A DNA stretch of 64,000 nucleotides, taken from assembly GCF_900188345.1 (NCBI RefSeq), contig NZ_FZOD01000009.1:168907-232906 (forward strand). The letters are read 5' to 3'. Of the stretch, positions 16,707 through 24,063 are shown piece by piece. Below the pieces are notes generated by a model. That model saw nothing but the letters and a program-made list of their open reading frames with translations. It searched no databases and was not told the DNA's origin. The DNA is from Streptosporangium subroseum (lineage in GTDB: Bacteria; Actinomycetota; Actinomycetes; Streptosporangiales; Streptosporangiaceae). Position numbers and translations under genes: made by a program. Within the stretch, counting starts at the first letter, position 1. Each line of letters starts with the position of its first letter.

Positions 16707-17351
16707 TCAGGCGAGCGGGTCGGCCCCGTTCCACGTTCCCTCGCTGCCGTAGGGGACGAACCTGGCGAACAACTCCTCGGAGTACCAGTTCTCCGCCCGC
16801 GTCCTGCCGACCACCCCCCGGTGCGCGTGCCCTCGGTAGGCGAAGTCCCGCACCGCTCCGGCGTCGCGCCACAGCGAGAACGTGGCCTGCCGGGCCAGCG
16901 GCCACTCACCGACGCCAACCGAGGCCAGGCAGCCGTCCTGCTCTCGCAGGAGGCGATCCACCTCCGGGACCGAACGGTAGAACGGCACCAACCGGGAGGG
17001 CCGGATCGAGGCCCGTGTCAGTACGGCGACCGGCCCGCCGGGGTTCGGCCCCGGCGTCCCCCCGATGTCCGGGCCGAACGGCTCCACCCCGCCCCACCGG
17101 CCGCGCGAGGTCAGAGGCGTGAGCCGTACCTGCCAGGACTCCCGCGCCTCGCGCCGCCAGCGCGCCGCCACGGGAGAGCTTTTCAGGAACTCCTCCAGGG
17201 CCCGCTCCTCGCGCCACACCGCGAGCAGCGCCCAGCGGCGCAGGTCCGCGCCCAGGCTCATCGACGTCCCGCGGCCAGAGCCGAGCAACCGCCAGAACGA
17301 CAACCCCGGCGTGCTCCTCAGCACCGGCCGGTCGAACGCCATGTAGCGCAT
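16707..17351 (-). CDS. CrtA-like carotenoid (spheroidene-type) monooxygenase
   Basis: Motifs shared with the spheroidene monooxygenase family are 'GLSFWRLLGSGRG' near the N-terminus, 'RWALLAVWREERALEEFL', 'ARWRREARESWQVRLTP', 'TRASIRPSRLVPFY', 'VGEWPLARQATFSLW' and 'ENWYSEELFARF' near the end. CrtA enzymes insert keto groups at C-2 of acyclic carotenoids. The ATG at 17351 (GTGGGAG upstream) or at 17342 is preferred, since the ATG at 17417 would run into the divergent plsY-like start at 17392. Context in a crt cluster supports oxidation of an acyclic carotenoid end. Length 214 residues from 17351. Confidence 0.75.
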   Translation of the reverse strand: MRYMAFDRPVLRSTPGLSFWRLLGSGRGTSMSLGADLRRWALLAVWREERALEEFLKSSPVAARWRREARESWQVRLTPLTSRGRWGGVEPFGPDIGGTPGPNPGGPVAVLTRASIRPSRLVPFYRSVPEVDRLLREQDGCLASVGVGEWPLARQATFSLWRDAGAVRDFAYRGHAHRGVVGRTRAENWYSEELFARFVPYGSEGTWNGADPLA

Positions 17352-17391
17352 GGCTCCCACATCCGTATACCTGGTGAGGTGGAAAGAAGCG

Positions 17392-18006
17392 ATGGTTCCT
17401 CTGCTCGTCGCGGTCATCGGCGGCTACCTTCTCGGATCCGTGCCGGTCGCGGTGCCGGTCTGCCGCGTGTACGGCTTCGACCCCCGTGAGGTGGGGGACC
17501 GCAATCCCGGATTCTGGAACGTCCAGGAGCGGATCGGCTGGCAGGCGGCCATGCCCGTCTTCGTGGGCGACGTCTTCAAGGGCACGCTCGCCGGGCTGCT
17601 CGCCCTGGTGGTCAGCGGCCTGCACACCACGGACTCCGGCGGGGTGAGCGGCGACAGCGTGGTGCCGGTGTATCTGGCGGTGGCCGCGGCGATGGCCGGG
17701 CACGCCTGGCCGGTGTTCGCCGGTTTCAGGGGCGGCCGGTCGATCCTCACCTTCGTGGGCGGCTTCGCCGTCATCTGCCCCCAGGGCTTCCTGCTCGGGG
17801 TCGCCGCCGTGGTCGCCATCAGCATGGCGGCGCGCTCCTTCACGATCGGAGCGCGAACCGGGGTGTTCGGCATTCCGCCGCTCCACCTGCTCTTCGCACC
17901 GGTCGAACACGTGGCGTGGACCTGTCTGCTGATAGGCCTCATCGGGCTGCGCTTCGGTCAGGCGGCGCGGACCGGCCGCTTGGAGCGGGTCGGGCACCGG
18001 TCGTGA
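17392..18006 (+). CDS. PlsY-like glycerol-3-phosphate acyltransferase family membrane protein
   Basis: The 204-residue protein starts at ATG 17392 after GGAAAG. It has about five hydrophobic segments and the PlsY motifs 'GDVFKGTLAGLLA' and 'GHAWPVFAGFRGGRSILTFVGG'. The first motif, normally SGNxGAxN, is diverged (VGDRNPGFWNV). PlsY transfers acyl groups from acyl phosphate to glycerol-3-phosphate in the membrane. Divergence of the first motif and the location inside a carotenoid cluster beside a glycosyltransferase suggest that it may acylate a sugar on a carotenoid instead. That proposal is inference. Its 3' end overlaps the 3' end of the opposing glycosyltransferase gene by about 68 bases. 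Confidence 0.75.
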   Translation: MVPLLVAVIGGYLLGSVPVAVPVCRVYGFDPREVGDRNPGFWNVQERIGWQAAMPVFVGDVFKGTLAGLLALVVSGLHTTDSGGVSGDSVVPVYLAVAAAMAGHAWPVFAGFRGGRSILTFVGGFAVICPQGFLLGVAAVVAISMAARSFTIGARTGVFGIPPLHLLFAPVEHVAWTCLLIGLIGLRFGQAARTGRLERVGHRS

Positions 18007-19336
18007 CCGTCGGGTCGGTGTCGGCCGTGACCACCGGGTGGGCATCGGTCGTGGCTGTCGGGTCGGTGTCGGCCGTGACCGCCGGACGGCAGGCATCGGT
18101 CGCGGTCGCCGGACGCCGGGTGCCGGTCGCGGTCGCCGGATGGGCGTCGGCCGTGACCGTTAGGTCGGCATCGGCTGTGAGCGGGGGATAGGTACGGCCC
18201 CGCCAGGTGCGTACCGGACGGAACGTGGCCTGCGTCAGCCGGGCGGCCGTCAGCGGGTCCAGCAGGGGGGAGAGCAGCACGCCCGGTCCCGGCCGGGTGT
18301 AGCTGCCGCGCAGCGCGCCGGTCACCAGAAGCCGTACGGCCAGCAGTGCCAGGTCGAGCCGGGTGGGCCGCCCGGCCGCCAGCCGCAGGATGGGAAGCGC
18401 GGTGGTGAGCCAGACGACGGCCAGGTCGGCGGCCTGCCAGCGGAGACCCGTGACGTCGCGCAGCGGCAGCGACCGTCCCCACTCCCGCCACACCTCGGCC
18501 ACCGACTCGTGCATGTCCACCTCGAGCAGGCCGCCCGCGTCCAGGAACCCGACTGCCCACCCGTCCGCGGTCAGTGCCCTGGCCAGAGCCACGTCGTCGG
18601 TCGTGTACCCGCGGATCCGCGCGAACCCGTCGGCGGCCAGCATCGCCGTACGGCGGAACGCCATGCACTGGCCGTTGGCCACGACACGGTGCGGAGCCGG
18701 GGGAGTGGACGGCCCGATCGGACCGAACCGGTAGACCAGCGTCGCGAGGAACGAGGCGTGCAGCGCCTGCTCCGCGGCTCCGTCGCACACGAACCTGGGA
18801 CCCACGGTGACCAGGTCGTAGCGGTCCAGGGCCGCGGCGACCGCGCCGAACAGGCCCGGCACCGGCCGGGTGTCCGCGTCCAGGGTCACGACGACGTCGC
18901 CGTCCGCCGCCTCGACCCCCTGTCGCAACGCCCACTGCTTGCCCACCCAGCCTCGGGGGAGGGGCGCGCCCGAGACGACCTTCGCCCCCAGTTCCGCGGC
19001 CAGCCGTGCCGTGCCGTCGCCCGACTCGTCGTCGACGACGATGACCTCGGTGACGGCGGGATCGGCGAGCACGGCCGACAGGCAGGGGCCGATGCGGCGC
19101 TCCTCGTCGCGGGCGGGGATCACCACCGAGATCCGCGCGGTCGTCGCCTTGACGGGGGTCAGCGCGGGCAGGCGGGTGCGTCCGCGGGCCAGCCGTACCC
19201 CCACGGCGAGGGCGGCGGCGGCCTGAAGCGCGGCGAGCGGGTTCACGGACCGGCGCGCGGTGAGCGGTCTCACGGGCGGGAATAAGGACTCGCCGCCGGG
19301 GCGGAACCGGCCAGGGCGGGAGAGGTCCTCCTTCAC
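17939..19336 (-). CDS. Family 2 glycosyltransferase of the carotenoid cluster, with a repetitive C-terminal tail
   Basis: GTG 19336 overlaps the TGA of the upstream crtI-like gene (GTGA) and has AGGAGG upstream, giving 465 residues. The GT2 catalytic domain starts at about residue 69 (ISVVIPARDEE), with nucleotide-sugar Asp pairs at 102-103 (VVDDES) and 153-155 (DAD). Two hydrophobic segments follow (VVWLTTALPILRL and LLAVRLLVTGAL). It resembles CrtQ-type enzymes that glycosylate carotenoid acids or alcohols at the membrane. The final ~60-70 residues are a Thr/Ala/Asp/Pro-rich degenerate repeat encoded by 24-27-nt units (18003-18176) that run into the plsY-like gene. The natural end was probably near residue 395. 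Confidence 0.85.
   Translation of the reverse strand: MKEDLSRPGRFRPGGESLFPPVRPLTARRSVNPLAALQAAAALAVGVRLARGRTRLPALTPVKATTARISVVIPARDEERRIGPCLSAVLADPAVTEVIVVDDESGDGTARLAAELGAKVVSGAPLPRGWVGKQWALRQGVEAADGDVVVTLDADTRPVPGLFGAVAAALDRYDLVTVGPRFVCDGAAEQALHASFLATLVYRFGPIGPSTPPAPHRVVANGQCMAFRRTAMLAADGFARIRGYTTDDVALARALTADGWAVGFLDAGGLLEVDMHESVAEVWREWGRSLPLRDVTGLRWQAADLAVVWLTTALPILRLAAGRPTRLDLALLAVRLLVTGALRGSYTRPGPGVLLSPLLDPLTAARLTQATFRPVRTWRGRTYPPLTADADLTVTADAHPATATGTRRPATATDACRPAVTADTDPTATTDAHPVVTADTDPTVTTGARPAPSGRSAPPDRSAAR
18003..18176. repeat. Seven degenerate 24-27-nt tandem units in the glycosyltransferase tail
   Basis: On the plus strand, units begin at 18003, 18027, 18051, 18075, 18102, 18129 and 18153, each starting GTGACC, GTGGCT or GCGGTC and ending with TCGGCC or a near variant. 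All lengths are multiples of three, so the opposing reading frame is kept and reads as an 8-9-residue repeat such as TADTDPTV. Confidence 0.85.
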
Positions 19337-20760
19337 GAGAGGTCCTCCTGAACGAGAGAGGCGACGATGCGGCCGCCCATCGCCACCAGCGGCAGCCCGC
19401 CGCCGGGATGCACCGAGCCTCCCACCAGGTACAGACCCCGCCGGGGGCCGCGGTTGCCCGGACGACGCAGCGGAGCCAGCCGCCCGGAGTAGGCGCCGCC
19501 GTAGATCGAGCCGCCCCACGCGCCGTACCGTTCGCGCAGATCGGCCGGGGTGAACAGGTCGACGAAGCGCAGCCGTCCCGACAGGTCGTGGCCCCGGGCG
19601 GCCAGGCGGTCGAGCACCAGGTCGCGATACGCCTCGGGAGACATCGGCCACCTGGCCGGGTCGCGGGCCGGGACGTTGACCAGCATGACCCAGTTCTCGG
19701 CGTCCGGGGGCGCCTGCGAGGGGTCGTCCACGGCCGAGCAGCCGATGTAGACGGTCGGGTCATCCGGCGGCCTGCGCCGGTCGAAGATGTCGGCGAACTC
19801 CCGCCGGTAGTCGGCGGAGAAGACGATGGAGTGGTGCGCCAGCCCCTCGGTCCTGCCGTCCACACCGGCCAGCAGCAGGAAGGCCGAGGAGGAGGCGCCG
19901 AGCCCGGCGATGCGCCGCAGGCGCCGGCGATCGGGCAGCAGCCGCCCGTAGAGCGCCGCCGCGTCGGTGTTGGCGACCACGACGTCGGCGCGCTCGCGCT
20001 CGCCGGATGCCAGCCGTACGCCCAGGACGCGACGGCCGTCGGCGAGCACGTCCGTCACCTCGGCGCCGAGAGCGACCTCCACGCCCGCCTTCTCCAGCAG
20101 CGCGGCCAGGGCGTCGGCGATGCGGGGCAGCCCTCCCGGCACGTACCAGCCGCCCTCGCCGTGCTCGATCGCCGGGATGCAGCCCAGCGCCGCCGGCGCC
20201 CGGTACGGGCTGGAGCCGGCGTAGGTCGCGTACCGGTCGACGTACTGGCGCAGGCGCGGATCGTCGAAGAAGCGGCGGGCCAGGCCGTCGAGGGTCCGGC
20301 CGGGCGCGACCGCCAGCAGGTCGGGCAGGCGGGCCTCGGCGGACGGCCGGGTGAGCGGTCCGGAGAAGAAGGTGCGGCGCGACGCGTCGAAGCACCCGCG
20401 CGCCCAGTCGTGGAAGGCCAGCCAGTTGCCGCCCTCGCCGGGCGCGAGACGTTCCACCTCGGCGGCCATCCTGGCAGGATCGCGATACGCCGCCAGGGTC
20501 GAGCCGTCGGCGAAGCGGTAGCGGCACAGCTCCGGGAGCTCGACGAGATCGAGCTCCACGCCCAGGCCGGTGAAGACCTCGGGCAGAGTCAGCAGGGAGG
20601 GACCGAGGGAGAAGGTGAAGCCGTCGCGGCTGTGCTCGGCGAGCTTGCCGCCCAGCCGGGACCGCTGCTCGTACAGGCGCACCCGATGTCCCTGCCGGGC
20701 CAGCAGCAGGGCGGAGACCATGCCTCCGACCCCGCCGCCGATCACGATCACTTCCACCAT
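19333..20760 (-). CDS. Second CrtI-family carotenoid oxidoreductase (desaturase or oxygenase)
   Basis: A 475-residue FAD protein starts at ATG 20760. It has the N-terminal motif VIVIGGGVGGMVSALLLARQ, 'RLGGKLAEHSRDGFTFSLGP' and a C-terminal 'GLYLVGGSVHPGGGLPLVAM' typical of the CrtI/CrtN/CrtP group. Members desaturate carotenoids or oxidise terminal methyl groups to aldehydes or acids (CrtP/CrtNb type). Translational coupling to a glycosyltransferase is the order seen in pathways that make a carotenoid acid and then glycosylate it, which favours the oxygenase option; this is inference. It heads a two-gene minus-strand operon, and upstream lies a repeat-rich intergenic region. Confidence 0.86.
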   Translation of the reverse strand: MVEVIVIGGGVGGMVSALLLARQGHRVRLYEQRSRLGGKLAEHSRDGFTFSLGPSLLTLPEVFTGLGVELDLVELPELCRYRFADGSTLAAYRDPARMAAEVERLAPGEGGNWLAFHDWARGCFDASRRTFFSGPLTRPSAEARLPDLLAVAPGRTLDGLARRFFDDPRLRQYVDRYATYAGSSPYRAPAALGCIPAIEHGEGGWYVPGGLPRIADALAALLEKAGVEVALGAEVTDVLADGRRVLGVRLASGERERADVVVANTDAAALYGRLLPDRRRLRRIAGLGASSSAFLLLAGVDGRTEGLAHHSIVFSADYRREFADIFDRRRPPDDPTVYIGCSAVDDPSQAPPDAENWVMLVNVPARDPARWPMSPEAYRDLVLDRLAARGHDLSGRLRFVDLFTPADLRERYGAWGGSIYGGAYSGRLAPLRRPGNRGPRRGLYLVGGSVHPGGGLPLVAMGGRIVASLVQEDLS

Positions 20761-21255
20761 CCGTGCCTCCGTACGAGCAGGAAGGACGGGCCTGCCACTT
20801 CCCTCACCTGCGCCTCCGCGTCAGAGGGAAGGACAGGCGCGTTACTTCCGTCATCCGTGTAGGCGGGACGGACGGGCGCGTCATTCTCGGCATCCGCGCC
20901 TTCGCGCAGCACTCTTCTGTCCCCGGTGATGACGCGTTCCTGCCGGGCCGGCCGTTGTTCACGTCACTGCTGTGCCCGACGACGGGTCATCGGATCGGCC
21001 GGTCCCGGTCAGGTTCGCTTTGACGTCCCGGAGCCGGGCACGCCTGCGCCTTCGGCGGGGGCGGACGTGAGGCGACGTCGCCGGTGGCCTGACGGTGTCC
21101 GTGTCCGTGTCCGTGTCCGTGTCCATGCCCGTGTCCATGACCGTGTTCGCTCGCGCCCGTGTTCATGATCTGGACATACCGGGGCCATCCGATGTCTAGG
21201 TGCTCTCGCTAGCTTGTGCACCGCTATACCTGAATACGCCAGAAAGGCATCCTTG
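20761..21255. other. Divergent intergenic region rich in repeats
   Basis: This ~495-bp region between the crtI-like gene and the secreted phytase-like gene holds no supported gene. It contains three degenerate ~41-nt units (about 20779-20902, each with GGACGGACGGGC- or GGAAGGAC-like starts and CACTTCC/TTACTTCC cores) and the GTGTCC array at 21095-21148. Promoters for both divergent genes must lie here but are not obvious. Confidence 0.5.
21095..21148. repeat. Hexanucleotide GTGTCC tandem array
   Basis: Five perfect GTGTCC units run from 21095 to 21124, followed by variant units (ATGCCC, GTGTCC, ATGACC, GTGTTC) to 21148. It is intergenic, upstream of the secreted phytase-like gene. Confidence 0.95.
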
Positions 21256-22542
21256 ATGCGAGTTGTACCTGCTGCCCTGGCCGCCTCGATGGCCGCGGCG
21301 CTCGCCTTCGCCGCGGCCGGACCGGCCACGGCCACCGCGACCTCCGGGGCGCCGCGCGTGATCAGCGACGTGACGCTGCCCGCGCCCGCACTGGCCGACT
21401 TCGAGCGTCACCTCGTCAAGGACGATCACGGTGTCAAGCTCGGCGGAGTGGGCAGCGGTCTGTACCCCGCGGGACGCTCCGGTGAGTACTGGATGGTCAC
21501 CGACCGCGGCCCCAACGGTCAGCCGGAGATCGACGGAGAGAAGCGCCGGACCTTCCCGGCTCCGGGGTTCGCCCCCGCCATCGTCCGCGTCTCCGTACAG
21601 CACGGCAAGGCGAAGATCGCACAGACGATCACCCTGAAGACCTCGGCGGGCAAGCCGATCACGGGCCTGTCGAACCAGAAGGACCACGACGAGAAGCCGT
21701 ACGGCTGGGACGGCAAGACGACCCTCCCGTACGACCCGAACGGCCTGGACACCGAGGACATCATCCGCACGTCCAAGGGTGAGTTCTGGCTGGTCGACGA
21801 GTACAGCCCGTCGCTGGTCCGGGTCGCCGCGAACGGCCGGATCCTGGCCCGCTACGTGCCCAGAGGGCTCCACCTGACCCACACCGGCTACCCGGTGCAC
21901 GAGACGCTGCCGAGCATCTTCCTCAAGCGACAGCAGAACCGCGGCTTCGAAGGACTCGGCATCTCCGGCGACCGGCTCTACGTCGCGCTGCAGAGCCCGC
22001 TGGAGAACCCGGACAAGGACATCAGCAAGACCTCCAAGGTCACCCGGATCCTGGCGGTCGACCTGCGGACCGGCAAGCCCGTCGGCGAGTACGCCTACGT
22101 CTTCGAGGACGTCACCAAGTTCGACCCCAAGGTCGAGGGTGACCAGAGCGCGATGAAGATCTCCTCCGTGGTCGGTCTCGGTGGCGGCAAGCTCCTCGTC
22201 GAGGAGCGGACCGACAACGTCGCCCGCCTTTACACCGCGGACCTGCGCGGCGCCACCAACCTGCTCTGGGGCAAGTACGACCTCGCGCGGACGAAGCCGA
22301 GCCTGGAGACGGCGCTGCCGTCGAAGGTCAAGCCGCTGGCCAAGAAGCTGACCGTCGACCTGGCGGCCATCTCCAAGGTCCCCGGAAAGCTGGAGGGCGT
22401 CGCCGTGCTCGACCGCACCACCATCGCGGTCGCCAACGACAACGACTTCGGTCTCGGCGAGTTCGACGAGAACGGCAAGCTGATCGACACCGGCGTGCCC
22501 AGCCGCCTGCTCGTCATCAAGCTGCCCCGCGCGCTCGGATGA
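21256..22542 (+). CDS. Secreted esterase-like phytase family protein
   Basis: ATG 21256 (AGAAAGG at 21241-21247) gives 428 residues. A Sec signal peptide occupies about residues 1-27 (MRVVPAALAASMAAALAFAA, then an AxA-type site). The mature part is a beta-propeller-like domain with 'GVGSGLYPAGRSGEYWMVTD', 'NGLDTEDIIRTSKGEFWLVD', 'NRGFEGLGISGDRLYVALQS' and 'NDNDFGLGEFD', the signature of the esterase-like phytase family (PF13449). The Asp/Glu-rich loops probably bind calcium. The likely role is extracellular phosphate or ester hydrolysis; the substrate is unproven. The gene is monocistronic and ends in a strong hairpin terminator. Confidence 0.85.
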   Translation: MRVVPAALAASMAAALAFAAAGPATATATSGAPRVISDVTLPAPALADFERHLVKDDHGVKLGGVGSGLYPAGRSGEYWMVTDRGPNGQPEIDGEKRRTFPAPGFAPAIVRVSVQHGKAKIAQTITLKTSAGKPITGLSNQKDHDEKPYGWDGKTTLPYDPNGLDTEDIIRTSKGEFWLVDEYSPSLVRVAANGRILARYVPRGLHLTHTGYPVHETLPSIFLKRQQNRGFEGLGISGDRLYVALQSPLENPDKDISKTSKVTRILAVDLRTGKPVGEYAYVFEDVTKFDPKVEGDQSAMKISSVVGLGGGKLLVEERTDNVARLYTADLRGATNLLWGKYDLARTKPSLETALPSKVKPLAKKLTVDLAAISKVPGKLEGVAVLDRTTIAVANDNDFGLGEFDENGKLIDTGVPSRLLVIKLPRALG

Positions 22543-22559
22543 TCACCAGCTGAGATCTC

Positions 22560-22592
22560 CCGTCGGCCCGGATCATTGGTCCGGGCCGACGG
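22560..22592. terminator. Strong hairpin terminator after the phytase-like gene
   Basis: CCGTCGGCCCGGA (22560-22572) pairs perfectly with TCCGGGCCGACGG (22580-22592) around a 7-base loop, 18 bases after the stop. The following bases CGTTTCG are only weakly U-rich. Confidence 0.88.
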
Positions 22593-22759
22593 CGTTTCGA
22601 TCGGATCCGCCCGCGCGGCCTGGACGGGCGAGCCGATCAGCATGCTCGCGAGCGTCGTCACGCCCGACAACGCGGCCGGTAACCCGAAGCGCCTCTTGCC
22701 TTTTTGCCATACGCCACACAACTGATGTCCAGGCCAGGCGGGCGGAAAATCGAATGGAC

Positions 22760-22786
22760 CCCGCCCCCCGTTCGCCGGGGAGCGGG
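22760..22786 (-). terminator. Hairpin terminator after the SapA-like gene
   Basis: CCCGCCCCCCG (22760-22770) and CGGGGAGCGGG (22776-22786) form an 11-bp stem with one mismatch and a TTCGC loop, about 20 bases beyond the stop of the minus-strand gene at 22808. Confidence 0.65.
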
Positions 22787-22807
22787 ATCCGTACACCGGG
22801 CGACGGG

Positions 22808-23221
22808 TCAGCCGCAGTGCTCCCAGGGGCTTACGTAGGTGCCGTCGTCGATGCCGGAGAGGCCGCTCCACTCGATGCACTTCGACGGCGCGTGCACCCG
22901 CACCGGGCCGGCGTAGGTGGTGTAGTTGTTCACGTCCTTGACCATCGGGCCACCCTGGTACCGGAGGTAGGCTCCGAGCTGGTGCTTCTTGCCGTCAGGC
23001 TTCTTCAGCAGGGTGACGACGCAGTTGTCGCCGCCGCTCTTGTACAGCAGGTAGACCGTCGCGTAGGCGCCGACGGCATTGGAGTCGATCACGGAGTAAC
23101 CGGCGCCGCAGATGCTGGCCGGGGTGGCGGCGGAGGCGGGCGACGTCATCGCCCCGACCATCCCGGCGGACATGGCCATGGCGCCTGCGAGCAGTCCGGC
23201 TCGCTTCAATATGTTTTTCAC
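22808..23221 (-). CDS. Small secreted protein resembling spore-associated protein A
   Basis: GTG 23221, with AAAGG 6 bases upstream, gives 137 residues. A signal peptide covers about residues 1-31 (basic start KNILKRA, hydrophobic core, site after SPASA). The mature ~105 residues contain four Cys, positioned as 'ICGAGYSVID', 'DNCVVT', 'SKCIEWSG' and the C-terminal 'SPWEHCG', with a conserved 'YAGPVRV'. This pattern matches the streptomycete SapA-like family, whose members are found on spores or in the medium; their function is unknown. Two disulphides are likely. It is monocistronic, with a hairpin downstream. Confidence 0.68.
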   Translation of the reverse strand: MKNILKRAGLLAGAMAMSAGMVGAMTSPASAATPASICGAGYSVIDSNAVGAYATVYLLYKSGGDNCVVTLLKKPDGKKHQLGAYLRYQGGPMVKDVNNYTTYAGPVRVHAPSKCIEWSGLSGIDDGTYVSPWEHCG

Positions 23222-23513
23222 TGGGGACCTTTCGTCGAATGCATGGGTCGTCATCCATGGGAAACGTTATGGGAACGCGATCTTTGGATGAATCCGACGG
23301 ATTGCTTAAATCGGCTCAAGGGAAATTTGGGCCGTTAACCGGTAATTTGCGGCTGATTCATCTGGTCGATGTTTTGAATTCGACCGCGACCGAAGAGCTG
23401 CGTCAGATGACTTAACACGCCGGCCGTACTTAGTGATCTCCGATGAGTTGTCGCCGGTAGCGGGCTCACCGCGACAACGTCCTCGACGGCGGCCGCGAAC
23501 GTAGGGCAGGCGA

Positions 23514-23768
23514 TCAGCAGCAGTAGCCGGCCTTCAGGAAGCCGCGCTCGGACAGGGTGCCCAGGTCCAGTTCGATGGAGACGATGCTCGGGAGCCGGCT
23601 GAAGGTCATGTTCGGCACGATGAACTCCCGGCCGGTGTATTTCTGCCGTACCGACTGCTTGTAGGCGGGCTTGCACACGAATGGGTTGGCGTACGTGTTG
23701 TAGCCGAGGCCGGTGCCGGTGTTGAGGAATCCCGGTTCTCGAAGCCGGTTAACGGCGCCTCGTAACGA
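23514..23768 (-). pseudogene. Unrecognised gene remnant ending in a double Cys
   Basis: An 84-codon reverse-strand frame bounded by stops reads FLNTGTGLGYNTYANPFVCK, then 'TGREFIVPNMTFSRLPSIVS' and ends ERGFLKAGYCC before TGA 23516-23514. It lacks any plausible start codon at its front. Residue composition and codon use are those of real protein, so it is probably the 3' end of a lost secreted-protein gene. The flanking sequence 23222-23513 shows no further gene. Confidence 0.4.
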
Positions 23769-23777
23769 TCAATTGCG

Positions 23778-23828
23778 GTGACTGAGCGTTTCAGCGGGCG
23801 ATTCCCGCCAACTGAAACGCTCGGTCAC
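23778..23828. repeat. Long imperfect inverted repeat (51-bp hairpin)
   Basis: A 17-base arm at 23778-23794 (GTGACTGAGCGTTTCAG) pairs with 23812-23828 with one T/G mismatch. A second small stem CGGG/CCCG lies inside (23795-23798 and 23804-23807). There is no U-tract and it is not adjacent to a stop codon of an intact gene. It might be the end of a decayed mobile element, an attenuator or a bidirectional terminator. Sequence 23829-24063 beyond it has no supported gene. Confidence 0.8.
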
Positions 23829-24063
23829 AATCGGGTCGCCGGATCAGGCGAGTACCGGGACCGGGTCGTCATCCAGGGTGATCGCTGCCAGGACGTGGCC
23901 GCAGCGTTCACCCGCATCCGTCGGCTGATCTTCACGGCCCTCATGCCTGCCGGCCGGGCGTTCGCCGCATGGCGGCTGCCAGACGAACCCGGCGATCGCG
24001 CCCAGCAGCCCCGCAGCCACACCGGGGTCGGCACCCGGCGCTGATCGACAGTGGATGTGCCGA

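Noticed and set aside
23844..24020. Minus-strand 58-codon frame from GTG 24020
   Set aside because: It has a partly protein-like sequence but no ribosome-binding site and no neighbours to support it.
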